Below are positions 28,557-37,434 of a stretch of DNA of 64,000 bases, piece after piece. Made by a program: the position numbers and the translations under genes. Origin of the DNA: Rhodobacterales bacterium (GTDB lineage Bacteria > Pseudomonadota > Alphaproteobacteria > Rhodobacterales > Rhodobacteraceae); NCBI GenBank assembly GCA_003249215.1, contig QKJR01000074.1, positions 1 through 64,000 of the forward strand. Direction: 5' to 3'. The stretch's first letter is position 1. Each line of letters starts with the position of its first letter. The notes under the pieces are model-generated. The model was not told the DNA's origin, did not search any database, and was given only the letters and a program-made list of their open reading frames with translations.

Positions 28557-29659
28557 GCGCGCGGGAGATGAGCGCTCTGGGCGAGATCCTCGCACGCCGG
28601 ATCGCGGCCGAGGGGCCGATGCGGCTCGACCATTACATGGCCGAATGCCTGCTGAACCCCGCGCATGGCTATTACGCCACGCGTGATCCCTTCGGCGCGA
28701 CGGGCGATTTCATCACCGCCCCGGAAATCTCGCAGATGTTCGGTGAGCTTCTGGGGCTCGCCCTCGCGCAGGTCTGGCTCGATCAGGGCGCGCCCGCGCG
28801 TTTCCTGCTGGTCGAGCCGGGGCCGGGGCGCGGCACCTTGATGGCCGATATGCTGCGCGCGATCCGGGCGGTGCCGGGGATGCAGGAGGCCGCCGAGATC
28901 CATCTGATCGAGGCCTCGCCCACGCTGCGCGCGGTGCAGCGCGCGCGCCTCGCCGGGCACCCCGTCACCTGGCATGATGGGATCGAGACGCTGCCCGAGG
29001 GGCCGCTCTACCTGGTCGCCAACGAATTCCTCGATGCGCTGCCGATCCGGCAATTCGAGCGCCGCGGTGCGGGTTGGGCCGAGCGGCAGGTGGGGCTCGA
29101 TGCGGAAGGCCATCTGACCCCCGGCCTCGCGCCCCCGGTTCCGCTCGAGCGCCTCGCGGGGCGGCTGGAGGATACGGCCGAGGGCGATGTGGTCGAGATC
29201 TGCGCGGGCGCGGTGAGCTTCGTCGAAGAGGTCGCGCAGCGCGTCGCGCGGCACGGCGGCCTCGCGATCTTCATCGACTACGGCAACTGGCGCAGCCTCG
29301 GCGACACGTTTCAGGCCCTGCGCGCCCATGCGCCGGAAAGCCCCTGGGTCAACCCGGGCGCGGCCGATCTGACCGCCCATGTCGCCTTCGAGCCGCTGGC
29401 CGCGGCCGCCCGCGCGGCTGGCGCCCGGCCGAGTGCGATGACCCCGCAGGGGGTTTTGCTCGAACGGCTCGGCATCACGGCCCGGGCCGAGCGGCTTGCG
29501 CGCGGTCTTGCCGGTGCCGTGCTCGAAGCGCATATCGCCGCGCATCGCCGCTTGACCCACCCCGAGGAAATGGGTCACCTGTTCCAGACCCTCGCGGTCA
29601 CCCCCGAAACCGCGCCGCTGCCGCCGGGCTTCGATCCGGCCAGCCCAGATCCGCTTTGA
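28553..29659 (+). CDS. MidA/NDUFAF7-type SAM-dependent methyltransferase
   Basis: A 368-residue member of the MidA/NDUFAF7 (DUF185) family; the mitochondrial homologue methylates an arginine of complex I subunit NDUFS2. Visible are the N-terminal LDHYMAECLLNPAHGYYATR, the SAM-binding VEPGPGRGTLMADML near residue 88, and ANEFLDALPIRQFE near 156, all typical. The start is a GTG overlapping the lgt stop; an ATG five codons later is possible. The bacterial substrate is unproven. Confidence 0.9.
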   Translation: MSAREMSALGEILARRIAAEGPMRLDHYMAECLLNPAHGYYATRDPFGATGDFITAPEISQMFGELLGLALAQVWLDQGAPARFLLVEPGPGRGTLMADMLRAIRAVPGMQEAAEIHLIEASPTLRAVQRARLAGHPVTWHDGIETLPEGPLYLVANEFLDALPIRQFERRGAGWAERQVGLDAEGHLTPGLAPPVPLERLAGRLEDTAEGDVVEICAGAVSFVEEVAQRVARHGGLAIFIDYGNWRSLGDTFQALRAHAPESPWVNPGAADLTAHVAFEPLAAAARAAGARPSAMTPQGVLLERLGITARAERLARGLAGAVLEAHIAAHRRLTHPEEMGHLFQTLAVTPETAPLPPGFDPASPDPL

Positions 29660-29666
29660 TCCGACC

Positions 29667-30428
29667 ATGTCGAGCACACTTGAAATCCTGACCTCTCCGG
29701 CGCTGGCCGGTGTCACGCACGGCTTCTTCACCCGCAAGGGCGGCGCCTCCTCGGGGGTGTTTCACGGGCTGAACTGCGGCCATGGCTCGAGCGATCAGAC
29801 CGCGGTCGTCACCGTCAATCGCGCCCGCGTCGCCGCCGCGATGGGGGTCGAGCCCGCGCAGATGGCCGGGGTGCATCAGGTGCATTCGCCCGATGTGGTG
29901 ACGCTCGAGGCCGCGCCCGAGGCGCCGCTCAAGGCCGATGCGCTGGTCACCGCGACGCCGGGGCTGCTGTTGACCGTGCTCACCGCAGATTGTCAGCCGG
30001 TGCTGTTTGCCGACCGGACGGCGGGGGTGGTGGGGGCGGCCCATGCAGGTTGGCGTGGCGCGCTCGAAGGGGTGCTCGAGGCCACGGTGGAGGCGATGGA
30101 GGCACTCGGCGCCCGCCGCGCCAATATTAGCGCGGTGATCGGCCCCTGCATCTCGCAGCGCGCCTATGAGGTTGGGCATGATTTCATGGATCAGTTCCTG
30201 ATTGAGGACCCGGACTACAGCCGCTTCTTCTCGGGCGGGCCGAACGGGCGGCCGATGTTCGACTTGCCGGCCTTCGGTCTGCACCGGCTGCGTGCGGCCG
30301 GGGTGGGCTCGGCGGAATGGACGCGCCACTGCACCTATTCCGACCCCGAGCGATTCTATTCCTATCGCCGCACGACTCATGCGGGCGAGGCCGATTACGG
30401 GCGGCTGATCTCGGCGATTCGCCTCTGA
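29667..30428 (+). CDS. pgeF: peptidoglycan editing factor PgeF (laccase-domain protein)
   Basis: A 253-residue YfiH/DUF152 protein that in E. coli removes wrongly incorporated L-Ser from peptidoglycan precursors. The zinc site is visible: GVHQVHSPDV near residue 70, LTADCQPVLF near 110, and AAHAGWRGALEGV near 125. The C-terminal TRHCTYSDPERFYSYRR is typical. It starts eight bases after the MidA gene and belongs to the lgt operon, consistent with an envelope role. Confidence 0.93.
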   Translation: MSSTLEILTSPALAGVTHGFFTRKGGASSGVFHGLNCGHGSSDQTAVVTVNRARVAAAMGVEPAQMAGVHQVHSPDVVTLEAAPEAPLKADALVTATPGLLLTVLTADCQPVLFADRTAGVVGAAHAGWRGALEGVLEATVEAMEALGARRANISAVIGPCISQRAYEVGHDFMDQFLIEDPDYSRFFSGGPNGRPMFDLPAFGLHRLRAAGVGSAEWTRHCTYSDPERFYSYRRTTHAGEADYGRLISAIRL

Positions 30429-30686
30429 TTGCGGCGAGATTGCGCGCGGGCCTGCCGCGAAATGGCCATAATTGTGGCGCGTCGGCGCAAGGTTTCCCGA
30501 AAAACCCCTGATTTTGGCCGGTTGGGAAACAATCGGCTCTGCCGCATTCGCCCCGCCGCACCGGCGTGGAGCTTCGCATTTCGATGGGCGAGCGCCCAAT
30601 CCGTGCCGCAAAGCGATGGGATAAAGGCTCATCCGGACAGAGATCCGGCCCGCCAAATCGGCAGGACAACGAGGCAGGAGCAGACC

Positions 30687-30851
30687 ATGACCACGATCAA
30701 GAACCGCCGCTGGATGAAATCGGCCCTCGCCGAAGCCACCAAATGCGAGGTGGCGATGCCCTGGGCCCGCGGGCCGCGCCGCGCCGAAATGCTCGCGCGC
30801 CGGGCGCAAACCGCGCCCCGCGCGATCGCGCCGGCCAAACGCGCCGGCTGA
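30687..30851 (+). CDS. 54-residue basic protein of unknown function
   Basis: A small protein, MTTIKNRRWMKSALAEA then an Arg-rich C-terminal half (ARGPRRAEMLARRA), net positive. It has no membrane helix and no recognised domain. A good ribosome binding site (GGCAGGAG, seven bases before the ATG) and the compact charged sequence support a real gene. It lies 258 bases after pgeF on the same strand and could be a separate transcript. The stop is followed by a 372-base space with GC-rich hairpins. Confidence 0.6.
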   Translation: MTTIKNRRWMKSALAEATKCEVAMPWARGPRRAEMLARRAQTAPRAIAPAKRAG

Positions 30852-31223
30852 TCCCCGAAATTTCCGGGCCGGGCCGGGGGGCTGCCACCCGCCGGACCCC
30901 CCGACCCGGGACCGCGCGCGGCGCTTCTCCCGGCCGCCGCGCGCGGCCAAATTCCTCTCGGACATCCCTTCCGAAGGCCCGGATCGGGCGGTCTCCGGCG
31001 GTCGTCGGCCGCCCCCGCCCGGAGGCCTCCCTACAGGCCGGTGATTCGGGGGACTTTTCCGGCAAGACGAAACAGTCAGAGCCGGCGGAACGGGATTAGC
31101 CCTCCCGCCCGCGGCAATTCCGACAAGAATTTGACCTGCGATCCCGAAGCCGGCATGGTTGACGGGTCATTCTGCATTCGGTGGGGGCCAACGCAGATGT
31201 GACCAGACCGAAAGGCTGATCGC
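30852..31223. other. 372-base intergenic region upstream of the Hint gene
   Basis: No coding region was supported here. The first 150 bases are very GC-rich with several overlapping stem-forming runs (for instance GCGCGCGGC repeats at 30914-30951). The second half is less GC-rich. TTGACGGGTC at 31157-31166 could contribute a -35 box for the Hint gene, but no convincing -10 box was seen. Confidence 0.5.
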
Positions 31224-32042
31224 ATGTCATATCCCCATCGTGCCGCGGCTGGCCTTGCGCCCGCGGCAAAGACGGTTTCATCTTCCCCGACGGGCCTTGG
31301 CGCCCGAGGTCTTTCGACCACGCCGCAGCCCGCCGCGATGCGCGCCCGCGCGCCGATGACCCGCCGCTATGAGGCAAGCTGGCTCACCCCCTCGGGCGAC
31401 GTCGACAGCTCGACCCGCATCGCCCCGGCGATCCCGCTCTTCGAAGAGGCCTTCTCGGCGCTCGCCCGCGGATCGGTCGTGATGACCGATGCCGGCCCGG
31501 TCGCGATCGAGGACGTGCAGCCGGGGATGCGTGCGCTGACCGCGGACGGGCGCGCCGAGCTGGTGACCTGGGTCGGCTCGATGATGATCTATCCCGGCGC
31601 GTCAGGGGTCACTCCCGAGGAGCAGACCACGCTGACCCGGATCACCGCGGAGGCCTTCGGTCATGGCCGGCCGATGCCGGACCTGGTGCTCGGGCCGCGG
31701 GCGCGGCTCTGCCTGCGCGATCCGCGGCTGATGCGGGCGGCGGGGGTCGAGCGTGCCTTCGTGCCGGCGCGGGTCTTCCTCGACGGGGTGAGCGTGATCG
31801 AGGTCACGCCGGTCGCGCCGGTCACGGTCTATCATCTGGTGCTGGCCCGACAGGGGGCGCTGCGGGTCGCGGGGCTCGAGGTCGAGAGCTATCACCCCGG
31901 CGAGGGGATCGAGGGGATGATCGAGCCGCGGATGCTCTCGCTCTTTGCCGCGCAATTCCCGCAGCTTGCGCGGCTGGCCGATTTCGGCCCGCTCGACGCG
32001 CCGCGGCTGACGCGTTTCGAGGTCGAGAGCCTCTGGGACTGA
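31224..32042 (+). CDS. Hint-domain (Hedgehog/intein fold) protein, apparently without catalytic residues
   Basis: A 272-residue protein with a Hint-type domain from about residue 80 to 230. The fold start, normally Cys-led, reads ALARGSVVMTDAGPVAIEDV with no cysteine nucleophile. The strand-rich core (GMRALTADGRAELVTWVGSM) and the closing LEVESYHPGEG follow, without the usual terminal His-Asn. It may therefore keep the fold but not self-splice. The N-terminal 45 residues are Ala/Arg/Pro-rich. A family of such solitary Hint proteins exists in Rhodobacterales; function unknown. No toxin or adhesin partner is adjacent. Confidence 0.75.
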   Translation: MSYPHRAAAGLAPAAKTVSSSPTGLGARGLSTTPQPAAMRARAPMTRRYEASWLTPSGDVDSSTRIAPAIPLFEEAFSALARGSVVMTDAGPVAIEDVQPGMRALTADGRAELVTWVGSMMIYPGASGVTPEEQTTLTRITAEAFGHGRPMPDLVLGPRARLCLRDPRLMRAAGVERAFVPARVFLDGVSVIEVTPVAPVTVYHLVLARQGALRVAGLEVESYHPGEGIEGMIEPRMLSLFAAQFPQLARLADFGPLDAPRLTRFEVESLWD

Positions 32043-32124
32043 CGAACGGGGTTTTCGGGACGCCTTTGGGGGAAGGCGGTGGGCCGCGCGGTGACCTTTC
32101 GGGGTTCTGCGCGGCCCTGTTTGT

Positions 32125-33303
32125 TCAGTCTGCGGGCAGGGTCTCGCGCAGGATGCGCACCATATTGCCGCCCATCACCTTGCCGATCACCTCCTCGCCG
32201 AGCCCCCGATCCATCAGCGCGCGGGTCAGCGCGGCAAGCTCGGAGGTGTCAAAGGGCGTGGCGACCGCCCCGTCGAAATCCGACCCGAGCGAGACGTGAT
32301 CGGGCCCGAGCAGCGCCACCGCCGCCATGATCTGCCCCGCGATCGCCGCCGGATCGCGACCGCAGATCACATCGGGCCAATAGCCGATGCCGATCACCCC
32401 GCCCTTGGCCGCAATTGCCTGCATCAGATCGTCGGGATAGTTGCGCTTGATCGGGCAGACCGAATGGAGGCCGGTATGGCTGACGATCGGGCGGGTGCCC
32501 GGCATCGCGAGCACCTCGCGTGCCATCGCGGGCGAGGCATGCGCAAGGTCGATCACCATGTGGCGCGCGACCATCTCGGCCACCACCTGCCGCCCGAAGT
32601 CCGTCAGGCCGCGGTCCTCGGCGCCATGCAGGCTGCCGCCAACCTCATTGTCGAAGAAATGCGTGAGCCCGATCAGCCGGAAGCCCGCGTCGTAGAGCCG
32701 ACCGAGGTTCGCCAGATCGCCCGAGAGCGCATGGGCCCCCTCGGCGCCGAGGATCCCGCCCACGAGTTGCGCGCCCTGCGCCCGCGCCGTCAGCACCGCC
32801 TCGAGATCGGCGCGGGTGCGGATCACTTTGAGCGCCTCGGGGGCCTTTGCCGCCATCGCGTTGAGCCGCGCCGCCTGATCGAGCGCCCGTTCGGTCAGGT
32901 TGAACCATGTCTTCGGCGGGCGCGCCTGCAGCATCACCAGCGGTGTGATATTGTCGGGCGCGTCGGTCTCGTTGTGCTCGTAATTCTGCCCGCGCGGGCT
33001 TTTCGTCACGGTGGTGAAGACCTGCAGCGCGACGTTGCCCGCCCGCAGGCGCGGCAGATCGACATGGCCGCGGGTGCTGCGCGCTAGCAGGTCGCGATCC
33101 CACAGCAGCGCATCGGAATGCCAGTCGCCGATGATCAGTCCGGCATGCAGCGCCGCGGCCTCGGGCCCGACCGGCCAGGGATCATGGGGCAGCACGCTGT
33201 TCTGGCCATTCTCGACGATGCCGGGGCCAAAGGTCAGTGCTGCCGCCCCCGCAGCGATCACCAGCCCCGCCAGCCCGATCCCGATCCGTTTTCCCCAGCC
33301 CAT
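32125..33303 (-). CDS. membrane-anchored dipeptidase, peptidase family M19
   Basis: A 392-residue zinc dipeptidase of the renal dipeptidase family. Residues 1-28 form an N-terminal anchor or signal (MGWGKRIGIGLAGLVIAAGA). The metal ligands are seen in GDWHSDALLW near residue 58, LGAEGAHAL near 160, and DLAHAS and IVSHTGLHSV near 230. The end, LGSDFDGAVATPF, is typical. The start at 33303 is preceded by AGGGAGGG. It follows the convergent Hint gene and probably hydrolyses dipeptides in the periplasm. Confidence 0.92.
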   Translation of the reverse strand: MGWGKRIGIGLAGLVIAAGAAALTFGPGIVENGQNSVLPHDPWPVGPEAAALHAGLIIGDWHSDALLWDRDLLARSTRGHVDLPRLRAGNVALQVFTTVTKSPRGQNYEHNETDAPDNITPLVMLQARPPKTWFNLTERALDQAARLNAMAAKAPEALKVIRTRADLEAVLTARAQGAQLVGGILGAEGAHALSGDLANLGRLYDAGFRLIGLTHFFDNEVGGSLHGAEDRGLTDFGRQVVAEMVARHMVIDLAHASPAMAREVLAMPGTRPIVSHTGLHSVCPIKRNYPDDLMQAIAAKGGVIGIGYWPDVICGRDPAAIAGQIMAAVALLGPDHVSLGSDFDGAVATPFDTSELAALTRALMDRGLGEEVIGKVMGGNMVRILRETLPAD

Positions 33304-33380
33304 GGTTCCCTCCCTGAAACACCCGGGCAGGCTAGCCCTGCGGGCCCGATGCGCAAAGCGCAAGCCTGCGGGACGTGGCG

Positions 33381-34361
33381 TCAGGGGGCTTTGGCCAGTG
33401 CGCCAAGCCCGAGGGCCTCGGGCGCGATCCCGGTTGCGGTCTCGATCCGGCCGAGCGTGCGCGCCCAGAGATCGGGGGCGCCGGCGTTCACGGTATTCCC
33501 GGCCAGAAACCAGTGGACGAAGGTCTCAAACGGCCAGTTGCGGGTAAGCGCCCGGTCGCGCGCGGCGGTCCAGCCGGTCGCCTGCGTCACCGTCTCGGCG
33601 CAGTGATGCAGGTCGGAGCGGCCGAAAAGCACCGCGGGCACGCGGTGCAGCATCCCCTCGAGGGCGACGGAAGAGCAGAGCGACACGCTGAGATCGGCGG
33701 CCGCGAGCATGTCATGGACATTCGCATCGGTGACCGTCACGCCGGGCAGCCCTTCGAGCGATGCGATCAACTCGAAGGTTTCAGGATCGGCGGTGTTCGG
33801 ATGCGGTTTGACGATCACCGGCCGGCCCCCGGTGTCGGCCAGAACGGCGGCCACCATCTCGGCCTCGGTCATGTGGCGCAGCCGTTCGGTCGGCTCGGAG
33901 CAGCCCTGCAGAAAGATCGCTATGGCATGGGCGGGCAGGGCGGTCGGTTCGCGCTTCTGCGCGATGCGGCTCTCGCGGCGCAGCACGAGGCGGTTGCACT
34001 GCCGCGCGAAGAAGGCCTGGGCGGCCTGTGCATTGACGGCCATCGGATCGAAGGGCGCGGTCACGAGCGAGGAGGCGCCATAGACGCCCTCCGGGTCGAG
34101 ATACCAGAAGGGGAAGAGATAAGCGACGGCGGTGTTGAGCACCCTTGGATGCCGGATGCGGCCTTGCCAGACGAGGTGGACGTCCTCCGTTTCCTCCATC
34201 GCGGCCAAGGCCGCCGGATCGCGGCGGCGCACGGTGACCCGCCCGCCCGCCTCGGTGAAGGTGGTGAAGAGCCGCCCGAGATAGCCCGGCAGACCACTGC
34301 CATCCGGGGCCGCCATCGGCCCCGGCATGTGCAGGATCAGGCCTGCCTCGGGGCCAGCCAT
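33381..34361 (-). CDS. capsular polysaccharide synthesis/export-like protein
   Basis: A 326-residue protein resembling the capsule polysaccharide biosynthesis (KpsS/KpsC-like, GT-B fold) group. Supporting points are the C-terminal nucleotide-sugar region with VIVKPHPNTADPETFELI near residue 180 and DANVHDMLAAADLSVSLCSS near 212, followed by SVALEGMLHRVPAVLFG. No signal peptide. It begins two bases before the pepF stop, so it is co-transcribed with pepF, a surprising partner. Function as a glycosyltransferase is inferred, not shown. Confidence 0.6.
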   Translation of the reverse strand: MAGPEAGLILHMPGPMAAPDGSGLPGYLGRLFTTFTEAGGRVTVRRRDPAALAAMEETEDVHLVWQGRIRHPRVLNTAVAYLFPFWYLDPEGVYGASSLVTAPFDPMAVNAQAAQAFFARQCNRLVLRRESRIAQKREPTALPAHAIAIFLQGCSEPTERLRHMTEAEMVAAVLADTGGRPVIVKPHPNTADPETFELIASLEGLPGVTVTDANVHDMLAAADLSVSLCSSVALEGMLHRVPAVLFGRSDLHHCAETVTQATGWTAARDRALTRNWPFETFVHWFLAGNTVNAGAPDLWARTLGRIETATGIAPEALGLGALAKAP

Positions 34362-34362
34362 C

Positions 34363-36201
34363 TCAGCCTTCCATCGCCTCCAGCTCTTCGATGAAGCCCG
34401 CGATCATGCTCAGCCCCTTGTCCCAGAAGGCCGGATCCGAGGCGTCGAGGCCGAAGGGCGCCAGCAGCGCCTTGTGGTGCTTCGAGCCGCCCGCCTTGAG
34501 CAGGTCGAAATACTTGGCCTGAAACTCGGGCAGCCCGCCCTCGTAGGTGGCGTAAAGCGCGTTCACCAGCCCGTCGCCGAAGGCATAGGCATAGACGTAG
34601 AAGGGCGAATGCACGAAATGCGGGATATAGGCCCAGAAGGTCTCATAGCCCGGCATGAACTCGAACGCCGGCCCGAGGCTCTCGGCCTGCACCGACATCC
34701 ACAGCGCGTTGATATCCTCGGGCGTCAGCTCGCCTTGCGCGCGGGCCGCGTGCAGCTTGCATTCGAAATCGTAAAACGCGATCTGCCGCACGACCGTGTT
34801 GATCATGTCCTCGACCTTGCCGGCGAGCAGCGTCTTGCGCTCCTCCGAGGTTTTCGCAGCATCGAGAAGCGCGCGGAAGGTCAGCATCTCGCCGAAGACC
34901 GAAGCAGTTTCGGCGAGCGTCAGCGGCGTGTCGGAGAGCAGCGGGCCCTGATCGGCGGCCAGCACCTGGTGCACGCCATGCCCGAGCTCATGCGCCAGCG
35001 TCATCACGTCGCGCGGCTTGCCGAGATAATTGAGCATCACATAGGGGTGCACGGTGGTCACCGTCGGATGCGCGAAGGCGCCCGGCGCCTTGCCCGGCTT
35101 CACGCCCGCATCGATCCAGCCCTTGTCGAAGAAGGGCTCGGCAATCGCCGCCATCTCGGGCGCGAAGCCCGCATAGGCGCCCATCACGGTCGCGCGCGCC
35201 TCGTCCCATTGGATCTTGCGCGGGCTCTCGGCGGGCAGGGGGGCGTTGCGGTCCCAGATCTGCAGCTTGTCGAGGCCAAGCCATTTCGCTTTCAGCGCGT
35301 AATAGCGGTGCGAGAGCCGCGGATAGGCGGCCACCACCGCATCGCGCAAGGCCTGCACCACCTCGGGCTCGACATCGTTCGACAGATGCCGCCCGGCCTG
35401 CGGCGAGGGCATCTTGCGCCAGCGATCCTCGATCTCCTTTTCCTTGGCGAGCGTGTTGTGGACGCGCGCGAAGATCTTCAGGTTCGCGCCGAAGACGCGG
35501 GCGAGCTCATGCGCCGCCGCCTCGCGTTTCGCGCGGTCATGATCCGACAGAAGCGTCGTCGTGGCCTCGAGGTTCAGCACCTCGCCCTCCACGGTGAACT
35601 CGAGGCCGGCGGTGGTTTCGTCGAAGAGCCGATTCCACGCGGCGGCGCCCACGACCGACTGATCGTGCAGGAATTTTTCCAGCTCGTCCGAAAGCTGATG
35701 CGGCTTCATCGCGCGCATCCGGTCGAAGACCGGTTTGAACCGCGCGAGGGCAACATCGGCGAAGAGCGCCGCATAGGTCGCATCCTCGATCCGGTTGAAT
35801 TCGAGGCTGAAGAACACCAGCGGCGTGGTGAAAGTGGTGATCTTGTCCTGCGCGTCGGACATGAATTTCACACGGGCCGCGTCAGTGGTGTTTTGATAAT
35901 AGCGCAGACCGGCATAGGACATCAGCCGCCCGGCGATGGTCTCGATCGCCTCATAGCGCGCGATGCATTCGGCCATGGCGGCCGCGTCGAGGGTGGCGAG
36001 CTTGCCCTGATAATCGGCGGCGAAGGCGGCGCATTCGGTCTCCAGCCAGCCCATGTCGCGGGCCACTTCGGGCGCATCGGGGGCGGTGTAGAGGTCGCTC
36101 AGATCCCAGTCGGGCAGGGCGCCGAACTCACCGCCCGCGCCGCCGGCACCGGTCTGGGCGTCGAAACGGGGCATCTGGTCGAGGGGGCGGAAGAGGGTCA
36201 T
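34363..36201 (-). CDS. pepF: oligoendopeptidase F, peptidase family M3
   Basis: Zinc metallopeptidase that degrades short peptides in the cytoplasm. The 612-residue chain carries HELGHGVHQVL near residue 403 (the HExxH zinc motif) and a downstream glutamate in TLAETASVFGEM. The long N-terminal helical region is typical of M3 proteins. The start at 36201 is set by AAGGAG eight bases upstream. It leads a two-gene unit with the polysaccharide-type gene. Nothing unusual was seen in the domain itself. Confidence 0.94.
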   Translation of the reverse strand: MTLFRPLDQMPRFDAQTGAGGAGGEFGALPDWDLSDLYTAPDAPEVARDMGWLETECAAFAADYQGKLATLDAAAMAECIARYEAIETIAGRLMSYAGLRYYQNTTDAARVKFMSDAQDKITTFTTPLVFFSLEFNRIEDATYAALFADVALARFKPVFDRMRAMKPHQLSDELEKFLHDQSVVGAAAWNRLFDETTAGLEFTVEGEVLNLEATTTLLSDHDRAKREAAAHELARVFGANLKIFARVHNTLAKEKEIEDRWRKMPSPQAGRHLSNDVEPEVVQALRDAVVAAYPRLSHRYYALKAKWLGLDKLQIWDRNAPLPAESPRKIQWDEARATVMGAYAGFAPEMAAIAEPFFDKGWIDAGVKPGKAPGAFAHPTVTTVHPYVMLNYLGKPRDVMTLAHELGHGVHQVLAADQGPLLSDTPLTLAETASVFGEMLTFRALLDAAKTSEERKTLLAGKVEDMINTVVRQIAFYDFECKLHAARAQGELTPEDINALWMSVQAESLGPAFEFMPGYETFWAYIPHFVHSPFYVYAYAFGDGLVNALYATYEGGLPEFQAKYFDLLKAGGSKHHKALLAPFGLDASDPAFWDKGLSMIAGFIEELEAMEG

Positions 36202-36277
36202 CGGTCGGGCTCCTTGCTCTGATGCACCAGAGATAGGCGTTCGGCCCCCCGCAGGGCAAGGGGCCGGGTTCTTCTGA

Positions 36278-36736
36278 TCAGGCCGGGCGAGTGACCTGAC
36301 GCGGACGGCGCATCCGCAGCCCGTCACGCAGGTTGAGCCCGAGCAGCAGCACATTGGTCAGCGCGGCCAGCGTCTCGATCCGGGTGAGCAGGTGATAGCG
36401 CCCGTCGATCCAGCCCTGCGCGGCGAGAAACCAGAGCCCGATCGCAAGCGGCACCAGCACGAGGAGGCCAAGCACGGCGATGACCTTCATCCGGGCGAGC
36501 TTGACCGCAACCGCCGGGCTGCGCCAGCCGCGCCCGAGCCGCGCGCCGCTCGCGCCCGCCGTGATCAGTGCCGGAATGAGGACGAGCGCCATCACCCAGA
36601 GCGCGCGGACCCGTGTCGCGTGCAGATCGGCGGGATAGCCCGAGACCTCGCCAAGGGCGACGAGGGCCTGCAGGCCGAGGATGGTCATGAGCGCGAGGGT
36701 GCCCGCGGCGGCATGGAGTTTCGAGAGGGGGGACAT
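36278..36736 (-). CDS. uncharacterised four-helix membrane protein
   Basis: A 152-residue protein of unrecognised family with four probable membrane helices at about residues 8-28, 46-66, 86-108 and 120-137, and a basic C-terminus (RMRRPRQVTRPA). It is divergent from a MarR regulator with a palindrome-rich 76-base space between, which suggests that the regulator controls it. Such regulator/membrane-protein pairs often deal with a small-molecule stress, but no ligand can be named. Confidence 0.72.
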   Translation of the reverse strand: MSPLSKLHAAAGTLALMTILGLQALVALGEVSGYPADLHATRVRALWVMALVLIPALITAGASGARLGRGWRSPAVAVKLARMKVIAVLGLLVLVPLAIGLWFLAAQGWIDGRYHLLTRIETLAALTNVLLLGLNLRDGLRMRRPRQVTRPA

Positions 36737-36770
36737 GGAAACACTCCGATAAAGATAGGATGCTATGTAG

Positions 36771-36806
36771 TATGCAATTGCATAGGCTGCTATGCAATAC
36801 TAGAGT
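36771..36806. promoter_or_regulatory. MarR-type operator region with overlapping divergent promoters
   Basis: TATGCAATTGCATA (36771-36784) is a perfect palindrome. ATTGCATAG (36777-36785) and CTATGCAAT (36790-36798) form a second inverted repeat with a 4-base gap. Putative plus-strand -35 TTGCAT (36778-36783) and -10 TAGAGT (36801-36806) are spaced 17 bases, and the minus strand has a matching TTGCAT/CATACT pair, so a bound dimer would cover both promoters. Confidence 0.65.
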
Positions 36807-36812
36807 GGCGGC

Positions 36813-37298
36813 ATGACCGATCCCGCCCAGATCCCGCCCGCCGATCCCGCCGACGTCTCCGGACCGGGGTTCGACAAAACCCGCTCGCCCGGCTATCTGG
36901 CCAACCACATGGCCCGGCTCTTCGCGACGCGTCTGGCCGAGGCGGTGCGCCCGCTCGGCCTCGCGCCGGCGCAATTCATGGTGCTGCTCGAGCTTTGGGA
37001 GGAGGACGGTCTGACCCAGGCCGATCTGGTGGCGCGGCTCGATGTCGAACAGGCGACGATGGCGGGCACTCTGGGGCGGATGGCGCGCGACGGGCTTGTC
37101 ACCGCGCGCCCGCATCCAAGCGACAAGCGTGCCCGCACGCTGCACCTGACCGAGCGCGCCCGCGTGCTCAGGGCCCCCGCGACCGAGGCCGCGGCCGAGG
37201 TGAACCGCCGCGCGCTTGGATCGCTTTCGCCTCAGAAAGCGGCAGAATTCACCGATCTGATGGGGGTGCTCATCGGAAATCTACGATTTCGCGCCTGA
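36813..37298 (+). CDS. MarR family transcriptional regulator
   Basis: A 161-residue dimeric winged-HTH repressor. The N-terminus is extended and proline-rich (MTDPAQIPPADPADVSGPGF). The HTH spans about 65-95 (LTQADLVARLDVEQATMAGT) and the wing is ARPHPSDKRARTLHLTER. It is divergent from the four-helix membrane protein; inverted repeats between the two genes look like its operator. The effector is unknown. Confidence 0.9.
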   Translation: MTDPAQIPPADPADVSGPGFDKTRSPGYLANHMARLFATRLAEAVRPLGLAPAQFMVLLELWEEDGLTQADLVARLDVEQATMAGTLGRMARDGLVTARPHPSDKRARTLHLTERARVLRAPATEAAAEVNRRALGSLSPQKAAEFTDLMGVLIGNLRFRA

Positions 37299-37434
37299 AC
37301 ATGCTCAAAATTTGTGCATCGGGTGATATTTGGGGCAAAATGGGCGGCGCCATGCCACTCGTTCGCGGCCACCTGCTTTCGCTCGTCCGAGCCACTGCCT
37401 AAGGTTCGGGTAAGGCCGGAGGAATCGAACCGCC

